Shown here: positions 11,863-22,567 of the stretch, piece by piece
Numbering within the stretch: the first letter of the stretch is position 1
Layout of the letters: the number at the start of each line of letters is the position of its first letter
Assembly (NCBI GenBank): GCA_037976565.1
Contig: CP137680.1
Location: 23,265,533-23,329,532, forward strand
Direction: 5' to 3'
Length of the DNA: 64,000 bases
Source: Mesocentrotus franciscanus
Lineage: Eukaryota > Echinodermata > Echinoidea > Camarodonta > Strongylocentrotidae
Notes under the pieces: model-generated
Told to the model about the DNA's origin: nothing
Seen by the model: only the letters and a program-made list of their open reading frames with translations
Databases searched by the model: none
Made by a program: the position numbers and the translations under genes

Positions 11863-12814
11863 AATTCAATGCATACAAATATGTATTAGTAATTCCACGA
11901 TTCACTGTGACGAAGAAGCAGCGTATGGATAAAATAAAAGGTGGTTTAAAGGGGTATTCGCTACATATGCTGATACATATTTAAACCGCGAGATGATAAT
12001 TTATTTTGTTTTAACCACTTTCACAGGCTCCAACAAAAATATTTAAGAAATATAGATTCGGAGAAGACGCGTAATGAAGCTTGAATTGATTACTGTGGTA
12101 AGTCAAGTCTTCGAGAGCAAAAAATCATCCGATATGAAACTGCGTGGGTAGACTTGCTAGATGAAAACATTTTTTTTTTACATGAGGTGGGTTAAATGAT
12201 TAGGCGCCAGCCTAATATTATCTGCAAGATTTTCCGGTTTTTTATGAATGGTATTTGGGCATAGGACCCCATGAAATTTCCAATATGTTGAATGATTTGG
12301 TTATTTACGTATGGACATGAAAGACAAATAGAAAAGAGAGGAGAGAGATGAAGGGTGACTCGTACTGTAGACATGGATATTGAATAAAGGAAGGACATGT
12401 CGGGAAAACGCATGGAAAGAAAAACAAAATGGAAAGAGGTTAACAGAAAAGCTCAGAAATGAATCTATTAGATCAAGAGGGAGGAGAAGAAGAAGCCAGA
12501 TAAGGAGAGAGATATAGAGTAAGAAAGATTAGTTTTTTAAATATTTATACAATATTGTGTATTATTTCAAGCTCTGTCATTTCCCTCTTAATACATAATT
12601 TTCCGAAATGTAAGGAAGGTGTATCATAATCCAAATATGTATCATGCCAATAATCTGGACTGAGTATTAGCATTTGGAGCTCGGCATATTACAAGTTTCA
12701 TAAACCTTATATTGAGGTACATCATAATCCCGTCATTTACATGTAAAGTGTACAGCGCTTTTCTCCTCTTTGAAACGTCCCTTGCCTTATGCTTATCTCA
12801 AATTATTTTGTTCG

Positions 12815-13109
12815 TTAAACAGAAACCATAAAAAAATTAGGAAGGACATTTTGTGTTGTAAGGAAATGGAGTAAAATCCTGGAAAAGCGAACGTAAGCCC
12901 AAGCTAAACATTACCTTCTATTTAGCACAGCGAAGGCTTAGCCCAGTAAATCGTTGTAAATGAATAGCAACTGCGCGCCACAAAACTTGCGCGTATTTAC
13001 AGAGCTCTATGTTATAAGATAAAGAAGTGTGAATAGAAGCGTATTACACTTTACCTCATCATAACAAAACGACACGATTTTCTAGCGTTATATCTGAATG
13101 AGCTTTGAG
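12815..13109. repeat. Direct repeat, copy 1 (295 bp)
   Basis: Starts TTAAACAGAAACCATAA and ends ATGAGCTTTGAG. Copy 2 at 13671-13967 is about 96% identical. Sequence on both outer sides differs, so the shared block is sharply bounded. No coding capacity. The ends are not TG..CA as usual for retroviral-type LTRs. Confidence 0.92.
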
Positions 13110-13670
13110 CTTTGAAAAAAAGAAAGACAAGACACCCCACGTTAGGCTTCCAACTTAAACCCTTAAATAGAGTCCGCTGGATTCTAACTTCTAAATCCAA
13201 AATCAAGTTTTGGCCATGCAGGATGGTTATCTGGACTTTATTATTCATCACAATATAAATTAGACAGCTGGTTGTTTTGAAAATATTGTAAACAACTGAT
13301 TGCATTTTTTAACAGGTCGTATTATTTTTAAACAACCCTTTTAAATGGTGTTTTTATTGTGTATGATCCATTCCCTAACGGAGTACAATGCTTATTCGAC
13401 ACGGGCGCTAAAACACGCTAAAAACGCTAGAACAACCTTTATAATTTAGCCGCAGAGGGAGCTAAATAGGTATGGCGAATCTCTCGATGTGGAGAAAAAA
13501 TTGATACGCGGGATTCCTGCAAAAAAAGACGCGACCGTCTTTCGGACAAACACAATGCGGCTTTTGGTGGGCAAATCCCGCATCCGGGATTAGTGAATGC
13601 AGCCTTCCCGCATGCGTCCTTAGGTTAAAACGCCGCGGCTTCTCGCGCATGGTATTTAATCCAAGGCGCC

Positions 13671-13967
13671 TTAAACAGAAACCATAACAAAATTAAGAAG
13701 GACATTATGTGTTGTAAGGAAATGAAGTAAAATCCTGGAAAAGCAAACGTAAGCCCAAGCTAAACATTACCTTCTATTTAGCACAGCGAAGGCTTAGCCC
13801 AGTAAATCGTTGTAAATGAATAGCAACTGCGCGCCACAAAAGACTTGCGCGTATTTACAGAGCTCTATGTTATAAGATAAAGAAGTGAGAATAGAAGCGT
13901 ATTACACTTTACCTCATCATAACAAAACGCCACGATTTTCTAGCATTATATCTGAATGAGCTTTGAG
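13671..13967. repeat. Direct repeat, copy 2 (297 bp)
   Basis: Same block as 12815-13109, differing by about ten substitutions and a 2-base insertion (ACAAAAGACTTG). The 560 bp between the copies holds an ATCCCGCATCCGGGAT palindrome and a GC-richer patch (13500-13660), no convincing gene. Tandem or segmental duplication, or the ends of a tiny LTR-like element. Confidence 0.92.
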
Positions 13968-15000
13968 TAGGATACTACTTGCGTCGCCAATAAGCTTAAA
14001 CCAAAACCAGGTTGTAGTTTTTTTCCATTTATTAAGGCATCAATATCTTAAAGATCAAAAGATCTTTCCTCATTTTTTCCTTCTAAAATTGCGCAACTTT
14101 TATATCCATGAATACATCAGGCGTGGATTTAGGCAACACAGTCTTAGATACTAGTCACTGACTGCCTTTAAAGAGATCATCACGTGATTATCATCAACAT
14201 CATCATCGCCGTCATCTTTATTTTAAGAGTCGATCCAGTTCAACACGTCATAATTCGCCTTGAATATACAAATACCTCCTAATAATATGATACAGTATCA
14301 TGAGGGTTCTCCGTATCTGTCAGTAATTACCTCGGCGTGGGGAGTAAACCCATCCCCGATAAGTAACACGATACGGGGGTATTACGGGGAGATCCTCGCC
14401 AAATTATGGCATGCCCACATAATTGGACGACCTTGACGTTCACTGCCCATTGCAAGATGGGAAGGCGTGAGGAGAAAGCTCTACGCTGTGGCATCAAAGC
14501 ATAATATACCTGAACGTTTTATATACCACTCGTATTTCTCTTTAAAAGTTGTATAGGCATATACAAAAAATAGTGAAAGGTTGGGACTTATACGAAAGAT
14601 GGGAAGAAAAAAAATGGGACGACTAACAACGAAAGACATGAAATGATATAAAAATACACCATCCAGCATATAGGATTAGTTATGTGACTGTAAAAAAAAA
14701 ATAGAGGACTACCCTTATATGTTTTTGACACAGGAAATGTATCGTTTTCCTGAGAATACTTTAGGCTGTTTCCAATATCCTGCAATAATGATTTCATTCA
14801 CTCTCCGATTTATATATCTTTATTTTCCCCTTCTTTCGAGGATGCTTAACTTCTTCATTTAAAGAGAAGCTTCATCGAAATATTGAAAAATAGGTAAATT
14901 ATACCTCTACAGATTGCTGAGAACCTTAAGAAAATGAGTAAAGTACTTTTTAAGCCCTCACTGGTGTGAGAAATAAATCAAACTAGGAGGTCCCGTGGAT
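13968..15000. other. Anonymous sequence
   Basis: No gene or repeat family recognised; 14330-14400 is locally GC-rich with an ACGGGG/CCCCGT-like character. Confidence 0.5.
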
Positions 15001-15346
15001 ATTAATAATAATAATAATATTCCGCTTATATAGCGCTTAATACAATGTCTCTAAGCGCTTTATAGATATACTATTACCCCGGTCATTGGATTCAGTGCTT
15101 GCCCGCACACACTGTGTGCACAATCTCCACTCCCTGGGGAGCATTCCAGACAGGCGTTACTTGACGCTCAAAACTGTTTGACCAACAATGACGGTCGCAT
15201 CCTACCGGGTACCCATTTAACACCTGGGTGGAGAGTAGCAAGTGCAGGTTAATATCTTGCCAAAGGATATTAGTGCCGTGTCGGGATTCGAACCCTCGAC
15301 CTTCGTATATCCAGTCAAGCGCCTTAAACCACTCGGCCACGACACT
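15001..15346 (-). mobile_element. tRNA-derived SINE, family A
   Basis: On the minus strand the element begins with a class II (Leu/Ser-like) tRNA head at 15274-15346: box A TGGCCGAGTGG and box B GGTTCGAATCC are perfect RNA polymerase III promoter matches. Then follow CTTTGGCAAGATATTAA, the conserved CAGGTGTTAAATGGGTACCC, an AATGCTCCCCAGGGAGTGG segment, and a 3' part with AAGCGCTATATAAGC before a (TTA)n tail at 15001-15015. It depends on LINE machinery for movement. Frames through it are not genes. Confidence 0.9.
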
Positions 15347-15359
15347 CCCACTCCCATTA

Positions 15360-15560
15360 GGGGGTTGGCGTGGTTGTAATTATTTGCCATCGATTTTTTT
15401 TTTTATTTTTTTTTTTTTTAATTTTTTTTTTAAAGATAATTTAATGTCAGATGATCTATTTTTAACATTCATTTTTTTTCTTTCTTGAGACATTTTTTGT
15501 TTTGTTCTTTTTTTCCTTTTATTTTTAATTTCATTTCTCTTCTTTGTATAGGCCTTTTTT
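15360..15560. repeat. T-rich low-complexity tract
   Basis: Long runs of T (up to about 14) broken by single A, C or G. It begins just after the 5' end of the minus-strand SINE at 15001-15346. Nothing else is seen in it. Confidence 0.8.
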
Positions 15561-15699
15561 TATCTTTTGATTCCTTTTCTACTCTTTTTATTAATATTTA
15601 ATTCGTTAGAATATCAACCTTTTGTTTGCCGTTTCATGTATCTTTTTGAATTGTTTTTTTTATAATTTTTACCATGTAAAAAACAATTGAACATTAGTT

Positions 15700-15838
15700 A
15701 TCATGATTATATGCATTGCTATCTATTTTGTCCTTTTAATAGGTTATGTGGTTTAAATCTCCCCCAAATCCTAAAATGGTCTAGAACATAAATGAAATCA
15801 GGACGGGCTCATATAAAGTTTGATTTGATTTGATTTAT
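15700..15838 (+). mobile_element. LINE/SINE 3' tail with TTTGAT repeats
   Basis: ATCAGGACGGGCTCATATAA runs into TTTGATTTGATTTGATTTA, a pentanucleotide tail of the type left by LINE-driven insertion. The sequence after it (TTATCCTGCATTCCAGCATT) may be the tail of another copy in the opposite direction. Boundaries are approximate. Confidence 0.4.
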
Positions 15839-16052
15839 TTTATCCTGCATTCCAGCATTCAAAATAGATATAAACCATTTTCAGTAACATAACGAACATG
15901 AACTACTAAAAAGTACTTTCTGCCAATTAATCACAAGTATGCATACATTTTTTCTTTGTTTAAAGCAGATAAATTGTCAAATCATCATATTTGATCAAAC
16001 TTTATGAAATTGTTTGCGGAAGAAGGACTGCAATTGTAAGCAAATAGCTAAA

Positions 16053-16282
16053 AAAAATTGAAAAAAAGAAAAGCCTGGGAATACGCAAAAGAAAGAAAAG
16101 AACTAAATATACGCGGGAAGGTAAAAGGAGATCGGAAGAAAGGGAACGCGAGAGAGAAGAGAATAGAGAGAAAGAAAGAGAAAAGGAAAAGAGGGAAGAA
16201 AAAGAAAAGGGAAAAGGGTGAAAAAAGAGTACAGAAGAAAGAAAACGAGAAGAAGACAAAAAGACAAATATTGAACGATGGG
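16053..16282. repeat. Purine-rich (GA/AAG) tract
   Basis: About 230 bases of almost unbroken purine on the plus strand (AAAGAAAAG, GAGAAGAGAATAGAG and similar). It directly follows the end of the Penelope-like coding remnant. Open frames through it are Lys/Arg/Glu or Ser/Phe/Leu repeats and are not genes. Confidence 0.85.
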
Positions 16283-16830
16283 GAAAGAGTGGAAAGAATC
16301 GTTCATCCCACAAGGTTGGAGACAGCCGAGATAGTTGATACGGCGTTCCTCTCTTTCCCTCCTGGCCGCATCTGATTGAAAATCAAACATGAGGACGCTC
16401 ACTTTGAAGTCACCCGTGTTGTGGTCAGGCCTGTTGAAGTGCTGTGCCACGGGGAGGGCAGCCGTCTTGATCTTGATGAAACGTAGATATTCGGTCACCC
16501 TGTCGACTAGTCTCCTCATGGTTTCCCCCGACATAGAGTTGATGGCACTTGTTGCAATTCATTGAGTAGATACAGTCCTTGGTAATGCAAGTGAAGCTAC
16601 CAGTGACCTTCCGGATAGCATTGGGTCCCTGAAACATCAGGATCATAGTGGCATCGGAAATAACCTGACATGAATGATATCGGGGCTGCTTGCAAGGTCT
16701 GGATCCTGTAAATGACACAGGAGTTGCCAGTTGGTACTTTAGACGTCACTGGGAGCTTGTGGAGGGAGCGGTCTTTTAGGTAGGACATATTAAGAGGAGG
16801 CACATCGTAAATGACATCGGTTTATATAGA
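16283..16830 (-). pseudogene. Penelope-like retroelement fragment: linker plus GIY-YIG endonuclease
   Basis: Read on the minus strand from about 16830 to 16283, three adjoining frames join into the C-terminal part of a Penelope-like element. First comes MSYLKDRSLHKLP (a PxNLRDxL-type linker), then RPCKQPRYHSC with the CxxxxxxxC metal-binding pattern, then IYSMNCNKCHQLYVG, which is the variant GIY-YIG signature with its CxxC, then RRLVDRVTEYLR, AQHFNRPDH, EERRINYLG and LQPCGMND to the C-terminus. Frame changes lie near 16717 and 16534; the latter is a run of five G where four would keep frame. In intact elements this nuclease nicks DNA for retrotransposition. The reverse transcriptase upstream (above 16830) is not recognisable, so this is a 3' fragment. 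Confidence 0.85.
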
Positions 16831-16984
16831 TGTCGGGAATGGGAATTTCCGTCATGGCCCGAATATAGGGTGTGGTGCATTCTTGAGCGTAACACGTGTT
16901 GTGTATTAATGGTAATATTTTTAGTGACATGTCACGTCACTTTGCAACTTAAAGTCGAGGTGCCTGCAACGTCATCGCATGTGC

Positions 16985-17080
16985 GAGGATGAGTTGAAGG
17001 CATTCTGAGGTTTTGGCAGTTTATTACCTGACATGTGTCAGCAGTTGAAGGCATCATGAGGTTTTGGCAGTTTATTACAT
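16985..17080. repeat. Two-copy 50 bp tandem repeat
   Basis: GTTGAAGGCAT followed by TGAGGTTTTGGCAGTTTATTAC occurs twice, 50 bp apart, with few differences. It lies upstream (in minus-strand sense) of the Penelope-like fragment; whether it belongs to that element cannot be told. Confidence 0.8.
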
Positions 17081-17684
17081 GGGTTTTCTTTTTGATTTTG
17101 TTTACGATTGGTGAATAAACTGCACTACAGCGCACTGCACCCTTTACGATTCCTTTATTGGGTCGCTCGAACCTCGACCTGCGATATATATAAAGTTAAC
17201 AACTAAATTATTCATATCACAAGTAGATTTCATCCTTTTTGTGTTTTTCTTAACTCAAGAGTGAAAGGTGGACTGGTTGAATTAAGGCATTTGTTGAATA
17301 CTTTTAGATGTATTAGCATTAATATGTCACATTCACAGTGAACTTTAAACGGGACAAATCAATTGTTCACATACTTTAAAAGGTTTACTTGTTAATGGTA
17401 TGAATAATTTATTTGTTAACTGTGTATATATACAGACAGACATTTTAAACGCTCGTAGAATTATCAAGAGCAGGCCCGGCTTGAAACAGCTTATAGTTTT
17501 TGTACTCTTTTTGTGACGAACCTATGTCCGGGACATAATTCCACCATTTGAATGTCAAAAGCGCAGATACGTGACAGACAATTCTGCTGCATCATCATAT
17601 TTAATACAGGTATCATCGGAACAAAGTTATTCCGTTAATATATTAACTTTTTTCTATTAAAAAGGGTTGAAATATGATGTATTT

Positions 17685-17850
17685 TTGTTGGTTCAAATCC
17701 AGGCTGCATGCTGAAAATAATGGATTTCTCACTCATCATAAATTACGTACCTTCTCCCGGTTGGAATTCGTAATCGCAGTTCAATGACGGAGTCTACGGA
17801 CTGCGAAGTTCAAGTGACGATTATTATTAACAACAACAAAAACTCAAATG
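17685..17850 (+). mobile_element. Possible worn tRNA-derived SINE
   Basis: TTGGTTCAAATCCAGGCTGC contains a box-B match and the stretch ends in GATTATTATTAACAACAACA, a tail-like sequence. No box A and no relationship to the other families is visible, so this is weak. Confidence 0.25.
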
Positions 17851-18377
17851 TTCTTTGATTAGACAGACATTTTAAACGCTGTCCATTTACATTCTGTCAA
17901 TTCGTTATTCCTAAGGCGTTGGGAATGAGGCAGGAAAGGTGATGATTGGCGATAATGCACTTCTTTATAAATGCGGAAAAGGTTAATGTCCGACATTGCT
18001 TTGGAATGAGATCATCCATGGCCTGTGAAGTAAAGGTCTTTCAAACGGACATCTGGTTATATCGACTTTGGGCTAACGGTACTTCACTCTTTCAAGCATT
18101 CTACCTGGATGGATCTGACAATAAATTAGCATAAACTACGACGAATTCACTTCTAAAATGCATCAATAATGAAAGAAGTGCACTTGAAATCCTGTGAAAA
18201 CAAATAAACTTTGTCAGCGGTCATTGCCTTGATACATCTCTCTTTTTTTCAGCTCTATATATGCCACACAAATAATCCCTCTGTGTCACAATCATGGCAA
18301 AGATCTACCAAAGGTTTCAAGATCACTGAACTGTTTCCAGTGACAGATTGATTTATACCGGTCGTCAATGAGATAAT

Positions 18378-19088
18378 AGGGACTTTTCGATTTGCACGTT
18401 CACTAGTTGACTGCGACGTATGCGGTAACTATTGAAGCAGTGCGCATGCGCATCGACGAGCTCATTGTTCGTAGCAGAATACTCGAACGCGTTCGCCTTT
18501 GTTTTGCCGTCGTTCGCGAACTGTGACGGTACATGTTTGTAAGAGCAATCTTTTGTAGGCACGAAATATCACATTGAAGTCACAAAATGGACCCAATTGA
18601 CCTAATTCTAGAACCGGAGAGTGGTGGAAGCATGAATTCTCTTAAATTAACACATTTTCGTGTCTATAATTCCCCTTAAATCAAAATTGTTGCAGAATAA
18701 TTCATAAAATGAACACATTTTAGTTATGCATCGCCAATCTGTTGCAGCATAATTTTCGAGATCAGTCCCATGCACCGAATTTGGTGTGTTGGATCTTTAG
18801 CTTTTCGATTGAATTTCGCGCTCGCTAAGCAGAATAATTCATAAAATGAACACATTTTATTTATGCATCGCTAATCTGTTGCAGCATAATTTTTGAGAAC
18901 AGTCCATGCACCGAATTTGGTGTTGGATCTTTAGCTATTCGATCGAATTTCGCGCTCACTAAGCGAGCGTCGTAGTTGTGTAAAATCGAAAAGGTAACGA
19001 ACAACAGTCAGCGTGCCTCGTCAACCCTGCTTAAAAATGACCGCATACGTCGCAGTTCGCTTATGAACGTGCAAATCGAAAAGTCCCT
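18378..19088. mobile_element. 711 bp non-autonomous inverted-repeat DNA transposon
   Basis: The ends AGGGACTTTTCGATTTGCAC and its inverted copy at 19069-19088 extend to about 49 bp each (inner part CTGCGACGTATGCGGT), differing only in a short central patch. The flanks allow AAT duplicated at both sides, or TA if the element is taken as GGGAC..GTCCC; this choice decides the superfamily. The interior has a 137 bp tandem duplication (18692-18828 and 18829-18964) starting GCAGAATAATTCATAAAATG. Each unit contains CTTTTCGATT or CTATTCGATC, echoing the terminal motif. No transposase frame. It must be mobilised in trans. Confidence 0.88.
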
Positions 19089-21202
19089 AATCAAGACCGG
19101 AAACGGGTAATTTTGCAAAGTCATTTCGTGAGTAATTCTTTTTTCAATTAGCGCCTATAGCTTTGTGAAGAGCAATAAAGGAGCAACAAAAGAAATATAA
19201 CATAGTCGATCCCATTGGAACAGAAGGCAGAGAATATCAATAATTTAAACGAATGTAATGTGATATAGCTTACTATTATCACTATTTGTCAATCGCTAGA
19301 GTCTAAGTGCAAATCCTGAATTTGAGTTTGAAATTGGATCTTACTTAACTATTTATGGAATGATGTAAACAATTATTTTGATTTAATACAACATTTTCGA
19401 GAACACACCCACATCCACAACCCACACGCAAAGCTCGCACCACTACAGATCTTCTTCCATGATACTATGTAAGACCGAAGTCGAAGCTCAAAGCCGAACC
19501 ACCACTATCTATTTGCTATCAAATTATGTTGTGTTTCCGTGAATAACCCAATACTATCAATATGAAACAGCGGTTGTTGTTGTTGTTGTTGTTTTGTGGG
19601 GGATTGGGCATGGGAAGTACAAATCCAAACTGGTTTACCATTGTGCGTCGGTCTTGTATGATATAAGTTAAAAGAGGGAGTAAAAAATATCAAAACTTGC
19701 GTTGAAATCAGTGAATACTGTTGTACGAATGAATATCGTCGGCTTAAAAGTGAAGCCAATAAAAAAGCAGAATTAATTTTTAAAACAAAATTGTTTCAAC
19801 CTTTATTTGAAATAATATCTTTACCCCGTACATATCAAAACAAATGATGTCGGGTCATTTACAATCCATGTTAAAATCAATTTAAAATATTACGTTGAAA
19901 TTGTTATGGAAAAAAATCCTTTTATTTTGCATTTAAACATAAATACATAACGCATGTAATTGGAAAAGCCAGCTCGATAGTGAAACTGACGGCCTGCAAA
20001 GATGGCTGATCAAATCAGATGTTTTATTGAAAGTCATTTCTGTATACGTCATTGCTGCCAAAAAGCAATTTAGTTTTACCTGCATCTTTGACCCTCGATC
20101 AAAAGGGCCAAAAACAAAGCAGCCTTCCTCTGCCTCACAGTGAAACAAGGTTGTGAGTTTTCATTATCATCAATTACAATCATCTTTGCATTATGGGTAT
20201 TCTATAGTCCCTCCTATACTTTGCCAAGTTAGGCCATTGTGCATAGTTATTAAAGATTTACGGCGGAAAATTAGAATTCATCCATTCTTATTTGACTGCT
20301 TGTTGGACGAAAATAGACCCGTAATACCAAATTTCCTGACATCAAAATACTGAAATCACCAACAGTAAGTTCAGTACTCCTTCTCATCTGCCCCACATTG
20401 ACGGCTTTCTTTTCTGAATGACCAAGGTCCATTTATTGCATTTAATCCTGAATCAGCAATAGAGATTTGTTACACATAATTAGTATCCAACAATTAACAA
20501 TGAATATAAAAATTTGCGACAACTTTCTCTAGAAATTAAATGGGGACCATATTCAGCTGCATCACAAACGTTCTGGTTTCAAATACTTTTTTTCCAATGC
20601 AAAGCTGTAGCCATAAGATATTTCACTGGTTTGCAAATTTACCAATCGAACATACCTACCTTTTCTGACCTTCAGCAAAACGACCTTTTTGTTGAAGCTT
20701 TCAAGAGATACCACTTCATTCCGTATATCTAGGAGAAAATGTCATCACATTTTGATAAAAATTTCATTTTTTTGTCAGGTTATGGATTTTCCTTTAACCC
20801 ATTGCCATCCTGGAAACAAGTTTTCCATGTATTTATCCCTTGGGAATAAGGGAATCCAGTGGTCAACGGGTTAAGTGTCCCATTGATATTTTAACAACCT
20901 ATTCAACCCTTTGGACACTCACGCAAACCCTCTGCAGTGCGTATTCAAACAATATACCCACATTTGGAAGATTCCCATATTAGAGTTATTACCTGTGTGA
21001 CCATGAATTATGTCTCATCTTAAAAAGTAACTAATATTCTGTCTAATGATACTTTATTCAGAACTCTGCTGCCACGGATGACTTAGCAGCGGTATTTTTT
21101 AGAAAGTATTGTCAAAATCCTCTTGTACAAAGTTAGGCTGAAGCATTGAATATTGGTCAAAAGCCCTTGCTCATTGTTGTTTCAGTCAGAACGCGATTGC
21201 TT
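19089..21202. other. Anonymous sequence
   Basis: Only a short (GTT)n run at 19573-19593 stands out. No frame above 84 codons and no motif. Confidence 0.55.
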
Positions 21203-21917
21203 ACCCCGTTCTCACTCACTTTGAAAGTGGTCTTAGTTAGACCGCTCCAGAGGAACGGGTCATGAGGAACGGTTTGCGAGCGTTCACACTCCGAGCAGTT
21301 TTTTATGGCTCAAACCGCTCCACGAGTCAAAGTGGTCTTGTTGCCATGGCTGCTCAGGTCAGCGGGTAAATTTTTTCGCGCGCGGAATGCTAAGCGTATG
21401 TACCGTACTACATGTTTCGCGCGGAACGTCACTAGCTCACTTCCGTTCAAAGAACGCTTCCGTTCACACTCGCACGTTAGAGCGCTCCAAACCGCTCTTA
21501 ATAAGACCCGTTCCTCAAGACCACCTCCCGAGGTGGTCTTCTGGAGCGGTCCAGAAGTCCACTTCCTGGACCACTTTGACCGTTCTCACTCACCTAAGAA
21601 CCGCTCCTGAGGAACGGGTCTTAGTTAGACCGCTCCAACGAAGTGAATGAGAACGGGGTCTTAGACCCCGTTCTAGTGACGTCTAGTGACGTTGCGTGCG
21701 AAACATGTAGTACGGTACATACGCTTAGTATTCCGCGCGCGAAAAAATTTACCCGCTGACCTGAGCTGCCATAGCAACAAGACCACTTTGACTCGTGGAG
21801 CGGTTTGAGCCATAAAAAACTGCTCGGAGTGTGAACCCTCGCAAACCGTTCCTCAAGACCCGTTCCTCTGGAGCGGTCTAACTAAGACCACTTTCAAAGT
21901 GAGTGAGAACGGGGTCT
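21203..21917. mobile_element. 715 bp fold-back transposon with long arms
   Basis: Left arm 21203-21440 and right arm about 21672-21917 are nearly perfect inverted copies (ACCCCGTTCTCACTCACTTT at each end inward to CGTCACTAG). The outer flanks both read CTT, a possible 3 bp target-site duplication. The middle has a perfect 10 bp hairpin (AAGACCACCT/AGGTGGTCTT, 21517-21540) and a second fused pair of terminal motifs, GAACGGGGTC-TTA-GACCCCGTTC (21651-21673). The CTTAGTTAGACCGCTCC word occurs in both directions several times. GC content is higher than its surroundings. Open frames here are by-products of the repeat. No transposase. Confidence 0.9.
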
Positions 21918-22535
21918 TACTCGCATTGATTTTGTGCATTTGAATAGAAATTACAATTTCAGCTTAGACTAAAGAAAAGACTCATCTACAAGCAAAATGT
22001 ATGATATTCTCTCTGTCATGTTGACACACTATTGGCTTATCTCGCACCTCTTGTTTAAGGTAAACCTTGTCATTGAGTAATTTAAAATGGACAACGTTCA
22101 CTTGGGATGCTATCTTTTTCTTATGAAAGTCTACTGTCAGTATAGTTGGTAGTATATCAACATGTGTTCAATCTCGCATTTATTAAGTCTCCGAGGTTAG
22201 TGAATTAGTGAGATTAATGAGTTTTCAAGTGCCATTTGCATGTGAAATAGCGCGATGGACAAGTGAGCAGAGAGATCGCAGATATCATGAAGCAAGAAGT
22301 TACAAGGCTGTTTATAATAATTTAAGGTTATCTTGTGGATTGAAACAAGATCCCTTGAAAGCTTAGATACATTGGGTCATGTAAACAATGAAGCACTGAA
22401 GCATAACTTTCAAAAGCATTTAAGACCAAAGTAACGCATGCATATGGCGTGTACCTAATATTGTGCATCAGCCCAAACCTGATTTCAAGGTCACATCGGT
22501 TATGACTTTTTAATCATAAGCTAACAACGTTGGAG

Positions 22536-22567
<32 letters not shown>

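Larger units (their letters stand above)
10432..12814. other. Mostly anonymous sequence
   Basis: Besides the duplication at 11112-11560 and the LINE tail at 11640-11862, nothing is recognised. 10880-11100 is GC-richer than its surroundings but has no identifiable coding content. Confidence 0.5.

Noticed and set aside
12815..13967. Classical LTR retrotransposon
   Set aside because: No TG..CA ends, no flanking target-site duplication and no gag/pol between the repeats.
15092..15340. 82-codon minus-strand frame starting MAEWFKALDW
   Set aside because: It is a translation of the tRNA-like head and body of a SINE; the same peptide start is a common SINE by-product.
16058..16375. 105-codon Lys/Glu/Arg-rich frame
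   Set aside because: Translation of a polypurine tract; no domain.
21305..21650. Two overlapping 87-101 codon frames
   Set aside because: They lie wholly in the fold-back element and arise from its GC-rich repeats.
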